The position numbers and the translations under genes were made by a program. A DNA stretch of 64,000 bases from Neurospora tetraspora (taxonomy: Eukaryota; Ascomycota; Sordariomycetes; Sordariales; Sordariaceae), in contig NW_026944388.1 in the NCBI RefSeq assembly GCF_033439725.1, forward strand, positions 3,658,001 to 3,722,000, read 5' to 3'. The notes under the pieces were generated by a model that did not search any database, was not told the origin of the DNA, and saw only the letters and a program-made list of their open reading frames with translations. How positions within the stretch are numbered: position 1 is the first letter of the stretch; each line of letters opens with the position of its first letter. Positions 11,621 through 22,855 of the stretch are shown here, in pieces.

Positions 11621-13457
11621 GGTTCGGTACGATTACTTGCATTCCGGCGTCGGTAACCAGTAATTGCAGAGACAATGGGCGTAGCCTGAATGACTGTCGG
11701 TCGTATCGTGAGGTTACGAGTACGAGACAGTTGTCGGATAGGGAAAGCAGATCGTAAAAAGGGTGGGAAAAGCGCGGCATATCACTGCGAACCCATGCCT
11801 TATGCCTCTACATTAGTCTCCCGCTAAAGACAGTGAGTGGCATATGCTTGCCGTCGACTCCCCCTGAACGGCCTGCCTCTCCCGCATCACAGCGAACGAT
11901 GTGGGGTGTTGCCATGTGACGAACGTTTTGTGATAGCACAGTAGCTGTCAAGCCTGCAGAAGTGGAAGCCCCTGTGTATCTTTGTTAAAGCAGCCCTGGT
12001 CTCCGACTTCTAGCAGTTCCAAGGCCAAACAGCTTTCATCAAGAACAGACTAGACGGCTAGTGACGACGATGGCGAGAGCCGGAGACTTTCCGTGATATC
12101 GTATTCTATTTCGGTCATTCGGGGTTGTGTAGGTATAGCCTCTGGTGGCTGGGCAGCGGACTAAGGGGTAACTGAAGTCGTTGACCTCTACGACCCCTGA
12201 TGCTGCAGCCCTTCTAGTGTACATAAAGTAGCGCACGCCTCAAGCCTTCAGCCGGAGGACATACATAGCCAAGTGAAGTTCTAAGGAGATGACCTGCTTA
12301 GCAAATGGGTTGATGCCGATTTGCTTATCACAAAATGGTGGAACTCAGATTCGCGCTTCGGACACGGCATCCAGTCTTAATCTGATCAACAAAGTCGTAC
12401 ACCTATAACTTGGACGGACACAAGTCAACCATGTTGTAGGACGTCTGATGGAATCGAAAATTATTCGTGGTTCAGGCCAAGTCCATCCTGAAGACACACA
12501 AAGAGGTGAATGCCACCAGCAAGTGCGGTGGTGATGAAAGAGGGTGGAAGTGACTACTGTCAGGCGTCACTGACGAGCAGGGGCTTATCATCCGGGCAGA
12601 GGCCTAAACTTCATCGTCTGAAACTCTTGAAGCTCAGATAAGGTGGAAGGTGCAAATGCGATGAGAAGGGTCTCAAGTAGAGGTACGTACCTGTTGCCTG
12701 CCAGTAGGAAGTCCTCTTCACCTTCACGCCCACGGCAACTTCCGAGTTGGGTGAGCTTGGATTGGATGTGGGGCTCTGCCAGAGGGAGGTTCCCCAAATG
12801 CGCAACAGCACCGCAACCAAGCCATAAAGTTTTCTGTCCGTTTGCTGCCACCAGCTTTTGAGGTTTGCCTTTACAGACCACAGACCACTTCATATCATCA
12901 CGACTGACCTTTTCGCAATCCTCTTCCAACCCACGAGCACCCGGTCCCCAGTGCCAACTCGCCCTTCTCCACTCCGCCAGACTTACAACTACAAGAACAA
13001 CAGCCATCGCCGAGGAGGACAGGTGCTCTTTCCCTCGCCAGTTTTCTACTTTACCCCCCGCCACCAATAATTTTCTGATTTCTTGTGTGGCCGCCCCGCA
13101 TCGTCCTTTTTCTTCGCACATCATCCTCAACCGCCGCAGGAAGTAATTCGCTTCCCCAAGTCCGCTTCCTTCCTCAATCGATCCGTCAAGCACGAGGTAA
13201 GAGGCCCGCCCCTCTGTCAAGCTGTCAAGGTCCCGGGATGTTGTCACAGAACAGACTGACGTTTGCCCCAGGTTTAGCTCAGATCTCCACTCTTGGTTGC
13301 CCCACTCTGCTGGCCGTCCACGTTAAATCGGCAGCTTTTTCCCTCGACGCGCGCCTCCTTCTGGGATTCATCCTGCCATCTACGCCATTCCACGACACCG
13401 CACTCACATCCACATCCATCAACTCTCTTCTTGGCCTTTTCCAGAACCACCGCAATC
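11621..13457. other. Long divergent intergenic region
   Basis: About 1.8 kb between the Zn2Cys6 gene and the NTF2-RRM gene. The last 600 bases are C/T-rich, probably promoter and leader of the plus-strand gene. A 219-codon minus ORF here (12588-13247) is not supported as a gene. Confidence 0.5.
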
Positions 13458-15219
13458 ATGGCAACAAACGGTAATGTTAATCACAGCGACCAGTACGCAG
13501 CGTCCAGCTCGACAACCGAGGCCCCCGCCACTACTTCCACCACTTCCCAGAACCAGAACCAGACCCTGCCCAAGGATGAGGTCGGCTGGTACTTCGTCGA
13601 GCAATACTACACCACTCTGAGCAAGAACCCCGAGAAGCTTCACGTGCGTCCAATTGATCCTACTTTGTGAGTCATTGCTTACTGTTTTCGCAGCTCTTCT
13701 ACGGCAAGAAGTCCCAGTTCGTCTACGGTCAGGAGGCCGAGATCTCCTCCGTTTCCTATGGCAGACAGGTGAGTAGTCATCGCCCCTGCCCCTTCCCCTA
13801 TAGTGGCCCCACACGTCATCACATGCTGACTCCCAAGTACAGGGCATCCAAGAGCGCATCAAGGGACTCGATTTCCAGGACAGCAAGGTCCGCATCTCGA
13901 ATGTCGATTCGCAAGGCTCCGGCGACAACATCGTCATCCAGGTCATCGGCGAGACCTCCAGCAAGGGCGCCGAGCCCAAGAAGTTCGTCCAGACCTTTGT
14001 TCTTGCCCAGCAGCCCTCCGGTTACTTCGTTCTGAACGATATGCTCCGCTACATTAAGGAGGAGGTTGAGGAGGAGGTCGAGGAGCCCGCCCAGGAGGCT
14101 GCTGCCGCTCCCGAGGAGGAGGCTCCCGCTCAGCCTGAGGCTCCTGTCGAGGCCGCTGCTGAGCCTGTCGAGGAGGCCAAGCAGCCTGAGCCGGAGGCTG
14201 CCGAGCTGGATGCCAGCACTGTTGACCAGAAGCTTGAGGAGGTTGCTGAGGAGGAGACGCCCGCTGCTGAGCCCGTCGAGGCCGCTGCTGAGCCCGTCGA
14301 GGAGGCCAAGCAGCCTGAGCCAGAGGCTACCCCCGAGCAGGCTCCTGAGCCTGAGAAGGTTATTGAGGAGATTACCAGGGAGGAGGTTAAGAAGCCCGAG
14401 GAGCCCAAGGCCCCTAGTCCCACTCCTGCCCCTGTTGCTGCTCCCGCGGCTGCCCCCCCTGCTGCCGAGCCCGAGAAGCCCAAGGAGCCTCCCAAGCCCA
14501 AGACCTGGGCCAACCTGGTCGCTGTTGCTGCCGGCCCCAAGCCTGTTGTTCCTCTGACCAAGGCCGCTACTCCTGCGGTTCCTGCCCAGACCCGCGCCGC
14601 TGCCCCTGCGGCCGCTCAGCAGCCCGCCGCTGCTCCCCAGGCTACCGAGACTGCTGCCGCCCCCAAGGAGCAGGCCAACGAGTGGCAAACCGCTGAGACC
14701 AAGCGCCAGAGCCGTCCCCAATCTATGGCCGCCAGCGCCGAGAAGGAGACCGCTATGGCCTACATCAAGTATGTCACGGATAAGGTCAAGGAGGAGGAGC
14801 TCAAGGGCCTCCTGAGCAGCTTCGGCGAGCTCGTTTACTTCGACATCAACCGCACCAAGGTATGTTACATCGCTCATGCTGTTCGTTGATATGAACGGGA
14901 ACTGACAACCTCTTAGAACTGCGCTTTCGTCGAATTCAAGACCCAGGCCGGTTACAACGCCGCCGTTGCCGCCAACCCTCACACCGTTAACGGCGAGAAC
15001 ATTGTTGTTGAGCAGCGTCGCCCCAAGTCTACTGCCTTTGGTGGTAGCAACTACGGTTCCGCTGGACGTGGCGGCGCCGCTGGACGTGGCCGTGGTGGCT
15101 TCGAGGGTGGTCGCTCTGGCAGCCAGAGCGGCGGCCGCGGTGGATTCGGTGGCCAGTCTCGTGGCCGCGGCGGAGCCAACCGTGGCCGTGCCCCTACTGC
15201 TCAACCCCCTACCGCTTAG
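13458..15219 (+). CDS. G3BP/Nxt3-like NTF2 and RRM RNA-binding protein
   Basis: Exons 13458-13643, 13694-13768, 13843-14859 and 14917-15219 give 526 aa; all introns (50, 74 and 57 nt) have consensus ends. Domain order matches G3BP: an NTF2-like domain at about residues 42-155 (GWYFVEQYYTTLSKNPEKLH through GYFVLNDMLRYI), a long Glu/Pro/Ala-rich low-complexity middle, an RRM at about 390-460 (AYIKYVTDKVKEEELKGLLS, then CAFVEFKT), and a Gly/Arg-rich RGG tail. Yeast Bre5 and fission yeast Nxt3 are the likely homologues: partners of the Ubp3 deubiquitinase and stress-granule components. These roles are inferred. Codon use is strongly biased to C/G third positions, suggesting high expression; this also creates a long false ORF on the opposite strand. 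Confidence 0.9.
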
Positions 15220-15993
15220 GTGGCGTGAAGAGTTGACTATAACGTCACAGTCGGTATTGCCTGAGAACTCGTCACATTGCCCAGTGTGAGGAGTGATAAA
15301 ATTTACATAAAGATATATATGGTTGTTCGTCTCGCTTGCGGATGGGCTGGAGTTGTTTGGAAGGTTAGGAAAAGACCTGAAGACAAAAGGAGGCACAAAA
15401 TTCGACTTCGGTGGGAATCATTGCCGCAACCATAAACGGGAAATGACTTTCATTTTTGGGAGGAGACAGGCCAGGAAGAGAGGGCTACAACGCATCCATA
15501 TTTAGGCTTGTTTCTTATCTTTTTTGTGTGGGCGGACAGGGTCCCAATACGGTTGTGTGGTGTTTGGTTGCGTTTTTATGCTTGGAGTTTCGGAGCGATC
15601 ATGCATATACAAAAACTACACCACTTGCATTTCTTCCCATTTCAGCATTCCTGGAACGTCTTCGTCTGTGTTGCTGTATTCTGACCTAATGCTTGAGGGT
15701 TGTTCAGTAGTAGGCATGTATTATTCATTATCCATTCCCGAGAGGAGCAATGGCGTGAAGATAGGTTAATAGAGGCGCCAGTTCCAGTTGGAAGCTTCCA
15801 CTACAAATCATGACCACAACAACGAGGTGGGAGATTCAAGAAGCCAGCAGGTGGATTGTGTCTGCGAGCCATCGTGCACTTGGGTTTTCCGAAAACACCC
15901 CTCCCATCTGCCGAAGCCTATTAACGATATGACGAGTCTATTCACCATTCCCTCTGCAATATTCAGCATGGAGTTCAGTCTGACATCTGACCC
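15220..15993. other. Intergenic, no gene seen
   Basis: Probable 3' UTR of the preceding gene, then non-coding sequence up to the TIR element. Only short ORFs without recognisable content. Confidence 0.5.
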
Positions 15994-16822
15994 TTAGGTT
16001 GTGTTCGTTCCCGGCTGTACCACGGTAGGGAAACCCAGTTTTGGTGGCTGTAAGGTGCAGTCTTACAGCTGCACTTTTTGTGTTCGGCTGGATTTCAGTA
16101 AAAATATGCAAGTCGCTGCATTACCCCAAATCCATGCAAGGCATGCATCTGACCAATTAGAGGCCCAGATTCCTTACTGAAATGGCCGGATTTTTAACAT
16201 TTTTAACAGTCCCAGACCCCATGTATAAGGCTGTAAAAATTGGCACCACAGTGCCTGACCCCCTATAAATATAGGGCGTCGCCACCTAAAAAGACAGTTG
16301 ATAAAGCTATTCCCAATTGAAATTTACCATCTGAGCTGCACAGTGTTAACAACAGTGTTCAGATTATATATACTGTACTTTCTAACAGCCTACCTTAACG
16401 TTGCAGGAGTGCAGCTGCGGACTATGTAGGGGGTCGTTATCCAGGTCCAAGAAACTGGCCCAAAAGGGAAGTTCTCTAGCCGTTTATCGTTTTCTGACAT
16501 GTCCCTCCAGCATTTTCGCTCTGCAACCTAGAATGCAGTAATGCACCCAAAAAGCCCCCTTTTGGGGCCAGCTGAGTTGCGAAAACAAATATTCAGCACT
16601 GCGTGAGCGTGTCAATGAATTTTTTTTCTAGTGATTTCCTTGCTGAAAAGTGAGAAAACTTGGATGATTGTCAGATGTTGGGAGGTACTTCAGAGGGGAT
16701 TTTGCTGCGAGGTGCTATTCCCTTTTGGGCCAGTTTCTTGGACCTGGATACCGCTCCCCGACTATGTACGGTAATGCAAGGCCTCCTCTACCGTGGTACA
16801 GCCGGGAACGAACACAACCTTA
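15994..16822. mobile_element. Non-autonomous TIR DNA transposon, PIF/Harbinger-like, 823 bp
   Basis: Perfect 32-bp terminal inverted repeats at 15997-16028 and 16788-16819 (outer end GGTTGTGTTCGTTCC). Both ends are flanked by TTA (15994-15996 and 16820-16822), the usual 3-bp target duplication of PIF/Harbinger elements. The interior has no transposase frame. It also contains a second perfect 32-bp inverted pair (16439-16470 and 16718-16749) whose similarity runs further outward with mismatches, so the right half can fold back on itself. Superfamily is inferred from the duplication and TIR style. The perfect TIRs argue for a fairly young insertion that escaped heavy C-to-T mutation. Confidence 0.85.
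16439..16749. repeat. Inner inverted repeat within the TIR element
   Basis: 32 bases at 16439-16470 are the exact reverse complement of 16718-16749, separated by 247 bases. Could mark a nested element or a long-TIR structure of the same element. Confidence 0.8.
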
Positions 16823-16911
16823 TAAAACAGATAGAGCTCTTGCCCAAGTGCCCAGGCACCTTCCACTTGGGCCTTATAAGGTCCCGCTTCCGCAGCCTCC
16901 AATAACTCCAA

Positions 16912-17061
16912 GTTCCCTCGTGGTCAAGCGGTATGTGGCGGAGCCAGATAAACATTGCTCGTTGCGTGGTAACGGTGGTACAGTTTTCGTAGGCGTGTCT
17001 TGAGTGGACGTGTTCGACCCTGCTCTGGCCGCTGAGCTTTTTTTTTTTTTTTTTTTTTTTT
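16912..17061 (+). repeat. Possible tRNA-derived pol III element (A box, B box, T-run)
   Basis: An A-box-like TGGTCAAGCGG (16921-16931), a B-box-like TGTTCGACCC (17011-17020) and a 24-T run (17038-17061) occur in pol III order. The acceptor stem cannot be closed and no anticodon arm is evident, so this is not an intact tRNA. Could be a SINE-like or pseudo-tRNA relic, or chance. Confidence 0.3.
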
Positions 17062-17731
17062 GGTCTCTTTCTTAGAGTTTGAGTTGCTTCTTGTTGATCA
17101 GTGTTCGAAATGCGTTTTCTTTCACGTCTTTTTTGTTTGGTAGATGGCGTTTTATTTGTCTGCGACCATGAATGAATCTTGCGATGATTTCGGTGTCGTT
17201 TTCGGTGTCGTTTTAGGATGCAAGTTGTAAACACCACTGCTGCTTACACTACTCAACTCTGCCTGTTGGTGTGAAATTTCTTGGCCGGCGTTTCTACGTC
17301 TAGTACATTCAGCTCGATGATCATGGGCGCAAGAAACGGTCCTGACTATGTGTGAATTTCTGAAGCTCAGGTAGGTTGGTTGGGTTTGTTATCATGAGCA
17401 TCAGGCTGAGGCTAGGTAATCAACATGTAGATTAAAATGCGTTTAAGTATGACGGGTGTAAGCATGCTCCATAATCTACCTATACTCTCCTCCTAAGTCT
17501 AGATCTCACAACGTGACGTTCACAAAACGTCAAATGTCATATCCCGCAATAACTTGGCTGTCATGATGGAGGTGCTTAGTTAAGGTATGCGCAGTTTCCG
17601 AAGTTGGTGTCACAAGAGATGGAGGAGATGGAGGATGGTTTTTTCAGCGGAAGGGGAAGGGGAAACGCGAGAATTGCCGTCGTGGGTACCAACCAGATTG
17701 GAGACCTGGTCTTTTACCGTCTTACTACTAC
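17062..17731. other. Intergenic, no gene seen
   Basis: Non-coding sequence between the T-run and the HET remnant. No feature recognised. Confidence 0.5.
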
Positions 17732-18555
17732 GTGATTGAGAATCGCAAAGCCGGGGTGGACGAGCGGATTCCGCTGTTTACGCCCTGCGGGAAGTCCGGC
17801 TCGACGGCGCGGTGGAAGTCGTGCCGACTGAGTCGCCTTATGTACTGGGACTGCGGGGTTTTTTTTCTGGTTGATACGATCGAGGGAGTGTTCGGAGCAT
17901 GTCTGGTCGGATCAAACGCTTGAGGAAAACGATCACGGTGTTATAGCTGAGTATTTTGCTTCTTTGGAGCGTTTGTGCCGGCTTTCCAAAGACAAGCAGG
18001 AGAAATATCCCAGCAGCCAGCCGGCGGATCTACGAAACAGATGCTAGACAGAAAGAAGCCCTTTGTAGGGTGGCTGTGGGAGACCGGATGTTTTGTTATG
18101 GAGGGGGGATATCAAAGGCTGACTGCCGAAATGGTTCAAGTCTTCAACGAGTGGCTTGAAGGTTGTCGCTCAAAAGCAAAAGCGTCGTTATTGCTGGCTA
18201 CAAACCACCAGGGCCACCACCATCAGAAGCGACAAAACAAGGAGGAGGAGAAAGGGAATGGATAGATGACGCGGGTTTGGCAGCAGAACTCGCAATGACT
18301 CTGGATCAGATGAGCAACAAACGGCCATATCTGACTGAAAAGGGATACCTTGGGATGGCTCAGTTTCAGGCGCAACCGGGTGATGTCGTGGTGGTGTTTA
18401 TGGGAGCAGAAATCGCCTATGTGTTGAGGCCCGTTGGAGGGAAGGATACCTCTATGGATAATACATACGCCTTTGTGGGTGAGGCTTATTGTGATGGGGT
18501 CATGGATGGAGAGATCATGTTGACGGAGGACAAGAGGGAGTTTTTTCTTGTTTGA
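17732..18555 (+). pseudogene. Decayed C-terminal remnant of a HET (heterokaryon incompatibility) family gene
   Basis: The frame at 18163-18555 carries the usual C-terminal signature of fungal HET-family proteins: GYLGMAQFQAQPGDVVVVFM, then YVLRPVGG and FVGEAYCDGVMDGE. Family members read much like this, with a GDxVxxxxG core, xxLRP and YVHGIMDGE-type ends. Weaker matching sequence continues upstream to about 17.7 kb in other frames (for example an AEMVQVFNEWLEGC segment). The N-terminal HET domain is not visible. The copy is clearly broken in several places. HET proteins act in non-self recognition after hyphal fusion; this remnant is probably inactive. Confidence 0.6.
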
Positions 18556-21500
18556 AAATACTGGTTTCTTATTCAGATACGGTTGATGTGCTTTTCACTT
18601 TTCACCATCACTTCAAATACCAGGCGAACTCCGGTCCTTTGGACATATGACACTAGAGTCTTTCTTGGTTCTTGATGACAGTAGCGGGTGGAAAGATGGC
18701 TTTCGTCTCACTCTCATGTGAGGAGAGTCCATCGAGGGTATGTATGTACTCAACTGGCCCGAGGCTTCCATGCGCTTCTATATGGACACGTAGTTGACTC
18801 GCTATCAAGAAGCGATGTAAGCCTATCAGAAAGCCGATTACCCATTCAGGAAGGTGAAGAGAAAGTGCCGTAGTCCGGTAGCTTGGTACAGGTGGACTCC
18901 AGTCTCCTCAACCTTCTGAAAGTTGGCCTTCCAGTCCGGTCGGTTGGTTCGGCCCCATTCGAGGTCATGTACAAATATAGCAAGAAACTGGGCAAAGTGT
19001 ATTCAACTCCGGTGACGGAGCTCGCTTTGCTATTCATGCCCAACATGTATCATCCGGCCGCCAGGTCGGAATGGCCTTCTTGATTTGGTAGAGTCAATGT
19101 GAGAACCATACATACGCAAGTGGTCACAGGATGGTGGTGTAATATAGAGAGTTAGATAAGGCGAAGACTGACAGGTCTGATCCACCAGACACTTCATAAG
19201 TTGCGAAATACGCGCGGCTATTGCACGGAGTAGGGTGTACGAAATTTTGACCCAGAATTAACAGTGAAGAGGTGGTGTCCTGGGCTTCAAGTTCCATAGA
19301 ATCAAGGTGTGGTGCTGGTGTTACACGAATACGTACGCAGTAAGATAGTGAGAATATTAACTGGTAGAGTACCCTTCGAGGTTATACCTTGTGAAGCAGG
19401 AGCGGATCAGGTACCCCAGATCATAGGTGTGCGTACTCTCTGCTTGTTCCGAAGACTTGTGCCCTCAAGCCCATGATCGCCAATAAGATGCCCAAGAGAC
19501 TTTGGTAAACCTGTTGAGGAGTATAACGTCACTCCTTATTATTCACTCAGAGAAGAACCGCAGTACAGTCAAATTTCAAGCCTTGTACGGCGCATAGAAC
19601 CCTCCTTGTCTCCAAGGCAGGGAATGACGCCATCTGTCGTTGGTTGAATCACAAGCCTTCTGGTTTGTAACTCGTCGGCTCGGTCTTTAGAGGGACAAAT
19701 CCGAAAACGAGGCTTTACTGGTGTTTGTTGCGTGTGCTTCTGCCAGTCTGACTGCAGTCATAACGCTTCTTTGCCACCAACTTATAGCGGTAACCTGCTG
19801 AATCAGTCAGCCACTGACAGCCTGAGTGGTGGAAAGTAGGGTACTGCTCAAAGGAGGGTAGACCTCAGCTCAGGAAAAGGAAGTCATCTCTAGGTACTGC
19901 TTTTCTAAGAAGGTCAATGGACTACGCACCAGCCTCTCCAAGTTCCAGGATTCAAGAGAGCTGAGAGGCAGACACGGCTCGGGCTTCGCTTGATGTATTG
20001 TCCGACCCATAAAGCCGTTCACCCGGTCTGTTGGTTGACCGTGCTGGAAGCTTTGTGCATACGAAGTAGAACTAATTGATATCTTGACCATTGACCGGAT
20101 TTAGAAGGTCGATGTCAGGGTATAAGCAACTCACGGTTATCCGGGCCTGAAACATGCAGGCAATATGACAGAGTAAGACAACGCATCCGTCATCATGATT
20201 ACCTTGTGAGTCTCTCAACAGCAAACAGAAAGTGATGGCTTGCGGAGACTTAAGAGAGGCAAGACAGCCGTCAAAAAGAGCTTTCCCCTACCGTTATGTT
20301 AGTTGGTTAGCTCTCTTTTGTCCTCACTTTCGGACATCCCAGGGTCCCTGGATCCCTAGATGTTTGACCACGGGAAGGGAGATGATGATGGACCCCCGAG
20401 CACGTATGTAATTGTACCACAAGGGCGTTCCCCGTCCACTTTCAAGCTGTGGCCTCACGGCGCTGGCGTAGCCTGGTAGCCCTGTTGTGGCACCTGGTCT
20501 CGGGAGCTAAGAGAGGACCGGGGCAGCCACGTGTGATGCCAGTGGGCAACTTATAGGGGTTCCGCGTCTATTAAATATTAAATGCACGGAATCCGAGGTT
20601 ATCCCATTTTGGCTGTGCCCCCGTTCCTGCATTGAAATGGAGAAGGATGGCTTACTGTCTTTACTGTACATATCAGTTAACTGAAAAGGTAGGTGGCAGG
20701 GTGACTGCTTTTGAGTTTGTGGAACATATCGATCTCCAGATTACTGACCGACCTTATCGCTTTCATTTCGACCCGTGTGGACATAAGATTGAGGGGATTC
20801 GTGGATCTTGGCTCACTGCGGTAGTCTTGATTCGATCTTGAAACGTCGAGTTCTGGTGATCTGGACGATCTCCTTGTGATCTCCGGTTGGCCAACCATCT
20901 CGCCCATGTGAGAAGGAGCAACTGCCGAGACCAATCTAGCTCTGGTAAAGAGGTAACATTGAGGTTGGGTATTTATGGAGAGACACCCGGATCGACACGC
21001 GGTTTGACCTAGTCAGGCAGGAGCAAGTGTCGTTGTGAGTCGCATAATCCAAGACGAGTCGAGTCACTCTGTCAGCACGCCCGGTGAAGCCCCAGGGTTG
21101 CCGACACCGGAGAGACAACCCGTTCCTGCCTCTCACTCGAGTCGTTGACGCCAACTTAGCAACAGGGGCGCTTGCGTGCTTTTGCTGCTATCGCGGGGAA
21201 GGAAGGATGGCAAGGGCACTCCCTGAATATGAAGTCGCTGTCGGGTTAAAGCCCTGATCGGTGAGATGCCCGGTTCTCCGCCCGGACAAATGATCAACCG
21301 CTCGGAGCTTCTTCATTCTTCCTTCCTGTTTCCGATGGTGAGAGCCGGGGATCGCACCGGAACACCTTGACGGCCGTAGTCCCATCAGCTCATGAGGGGT
21401 GCCGTCAGGCATTGAGGCACGGCGAGAGCAAGTTCGCAAGGCAGCAGTCGTCACGCAATAATTCATTCTATAACGGAAATCCCAACTATCTATCCCTCTG

Positions 21501-21569
21501 GCCTTTCCTCCTCTTTGCCTCCCCACTGCATGAGGTGTCTGGAGTGACCGCCTGGCTGTCCTGGTCGCC
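18556..21569. other. 3-kb gene-free stretch
   Basis: Only short, unsupported ORFs on both strands. No domain, RNA gene or terminal repeat was recognised. Together with the flanking HET remnant, TIR element and DUF7924 gene it forms an accessory-type region. Confidence 0.5.
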
Positions 21570-22855
21570 TCAGAGAACATCAGAGTCCAAATTTGATGGC
21601 AACTGATCGATGGCAGAGCAGATCTTCTTGAAGTGAGCGGGCATCCATACATCATAGATATTTTTCGTAAAGCGATATGCTGTCCATTTGTCCTTCCCGT
21701 CTGATTCGGTAAAGAGAAACTTCTGGATTGGATGGCGGTAATACTTGGTATCCTCCCCATTTATACCTATTACCGGGTAGTGGCCGTAGATGCGTACCAA
21801 CTCATGATTATGTGAGATGGAAAAGGCGAGAATCTGCCGGTTAATTTCATCCTCGCGCTTAACAGCACAGAAGAGCTCGACGATAGCCCGCACCGCAAGG
21901 GTCATACTATGGGCGTTCTGCCGGTCTGCAATATCGAGCCCAGCGTCGCCATATTTTACTTCGCAAGTTAGGAACGGGAAGTACATATAGTACGTAGCCA
22001 TGAAGAAGGATTGGTCCCCGGTAGCAACATCGCCAATAAATGGCGATAGCTTATCGAGCTGGTCTTTGGTAAATGCGTCTCGTTTGAACCCAACGGAGTA
22101 GTCAGGTTGTGGGCGGGTACTAGTAAGGGGGATCGAGTTGTTCCACCCTTCGTTGACGCTTTCGACAAGGCACTTACAGGTTTTATTCCAGAGTGCGAGC
22201 GATTCCGCCGAAGGAACGATAAGCCTTGAGACGTCTTGAATAATCCTCGCCTCATTCTTATTCTCGAGGTTGCGGCAAGCATTCACAAAGATAGGATCGT
22301 CAAAGAGGGTTCCCTGAGGAACCGACTGCTTGCCGTTAAGAAGGTCCCTAATAAGCTGCTTACTCGTATCGGTAATACCAAGCTCAGAGATATCCATGTA
22401 TGAGCCTTTGGTCTGGAGTAGGAGTGTGTATCGCGCATCCCTATACGGCGTACTCTTCTCCTCCCTCGGCTTCTGGTCGCTAGGGGTCGTTGATACCGTT
22501 CTCGAGGTCTCTTCTGGCCAGTCGTGCTCGTTTGGCCAGCGGCCTTCCTTTGTCCAGAAAGCAACCGGGTCAGCAGTATGTTTGTGGGCGCTGCTGCTAA
22601 TCGCTGGCTCGCCAAATGCGTCTTTGATAGGGTGTGGAGGGGATGTCCGTTGTCGCTTTGGGTCTGAGTCTGGGTTGGCCTCGAGTGCGTATTGCTTGCG
22701 CTTGCGACCTCTGCTCTGGACAGGCGCCGGTGGATTTCCTACAAGTGTCAGCAAAACATGTCCTTTGGGCGCTGCAAAGAATAAGTACCTTGATTATTTG
22801 ACGCCGGCGATGGGAGCGCCTTCTGGGACGCTGCTTGGGCTCGAGTGCGGGCCAT
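21570..22855 (-). CDS. DUF7924-type protein with PD-(D/E)XK nuclease-like core
   Basis: Exons 22855-22789 and 22738-21570 on the minus strand give 411 aa; the 50-nt intron has a GTACTT donor and TGTAG acceptor. The start MARTRAQAAS is followed by a basic, Pro-rich, probably disordered region to about residue 120. The conserved part begins at YTLLLQTKGSYMDISELGIT and includes NEARIIQDVSRLIVPSAESL, LVESVNEGWNNSIPL, QPDYSVGF, YFPFLTCEVKYG, ADRQNAHSM and IYGHYPVI. I recall these blocks from the fungal DUF7924 family, which is often multicopy. Asp235 (QPDYSVGF) and Glu282-Lys284 (CEVK) fit a D...ExK pattern of restriction-endonuclease-like folds; catalysis is inference. The frame is intact in an otherwise gene-poor region. 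Cellular role unknown. Confidence 0.75.

Noticed and set aside
12588-13247. 219-codon minus-strand ORF
   Set aside because: No motif, no splice context, and it overlaps the C/T-rich leader of the next plus-strand gene.
13819-15396. 525-codon minus-strand ORF, Leu/Gly/Ser-rich
   Set aside because: It mirrors the strongly codon-biased, low-complexity G3BP-like gene, whose exons and domains are convincing on the plus strand.
20540-20580. Weak inverted repeat around GGTTCCGCG and CGGAATCC
   Set aside because: Arms match too poorly to separate from chance.
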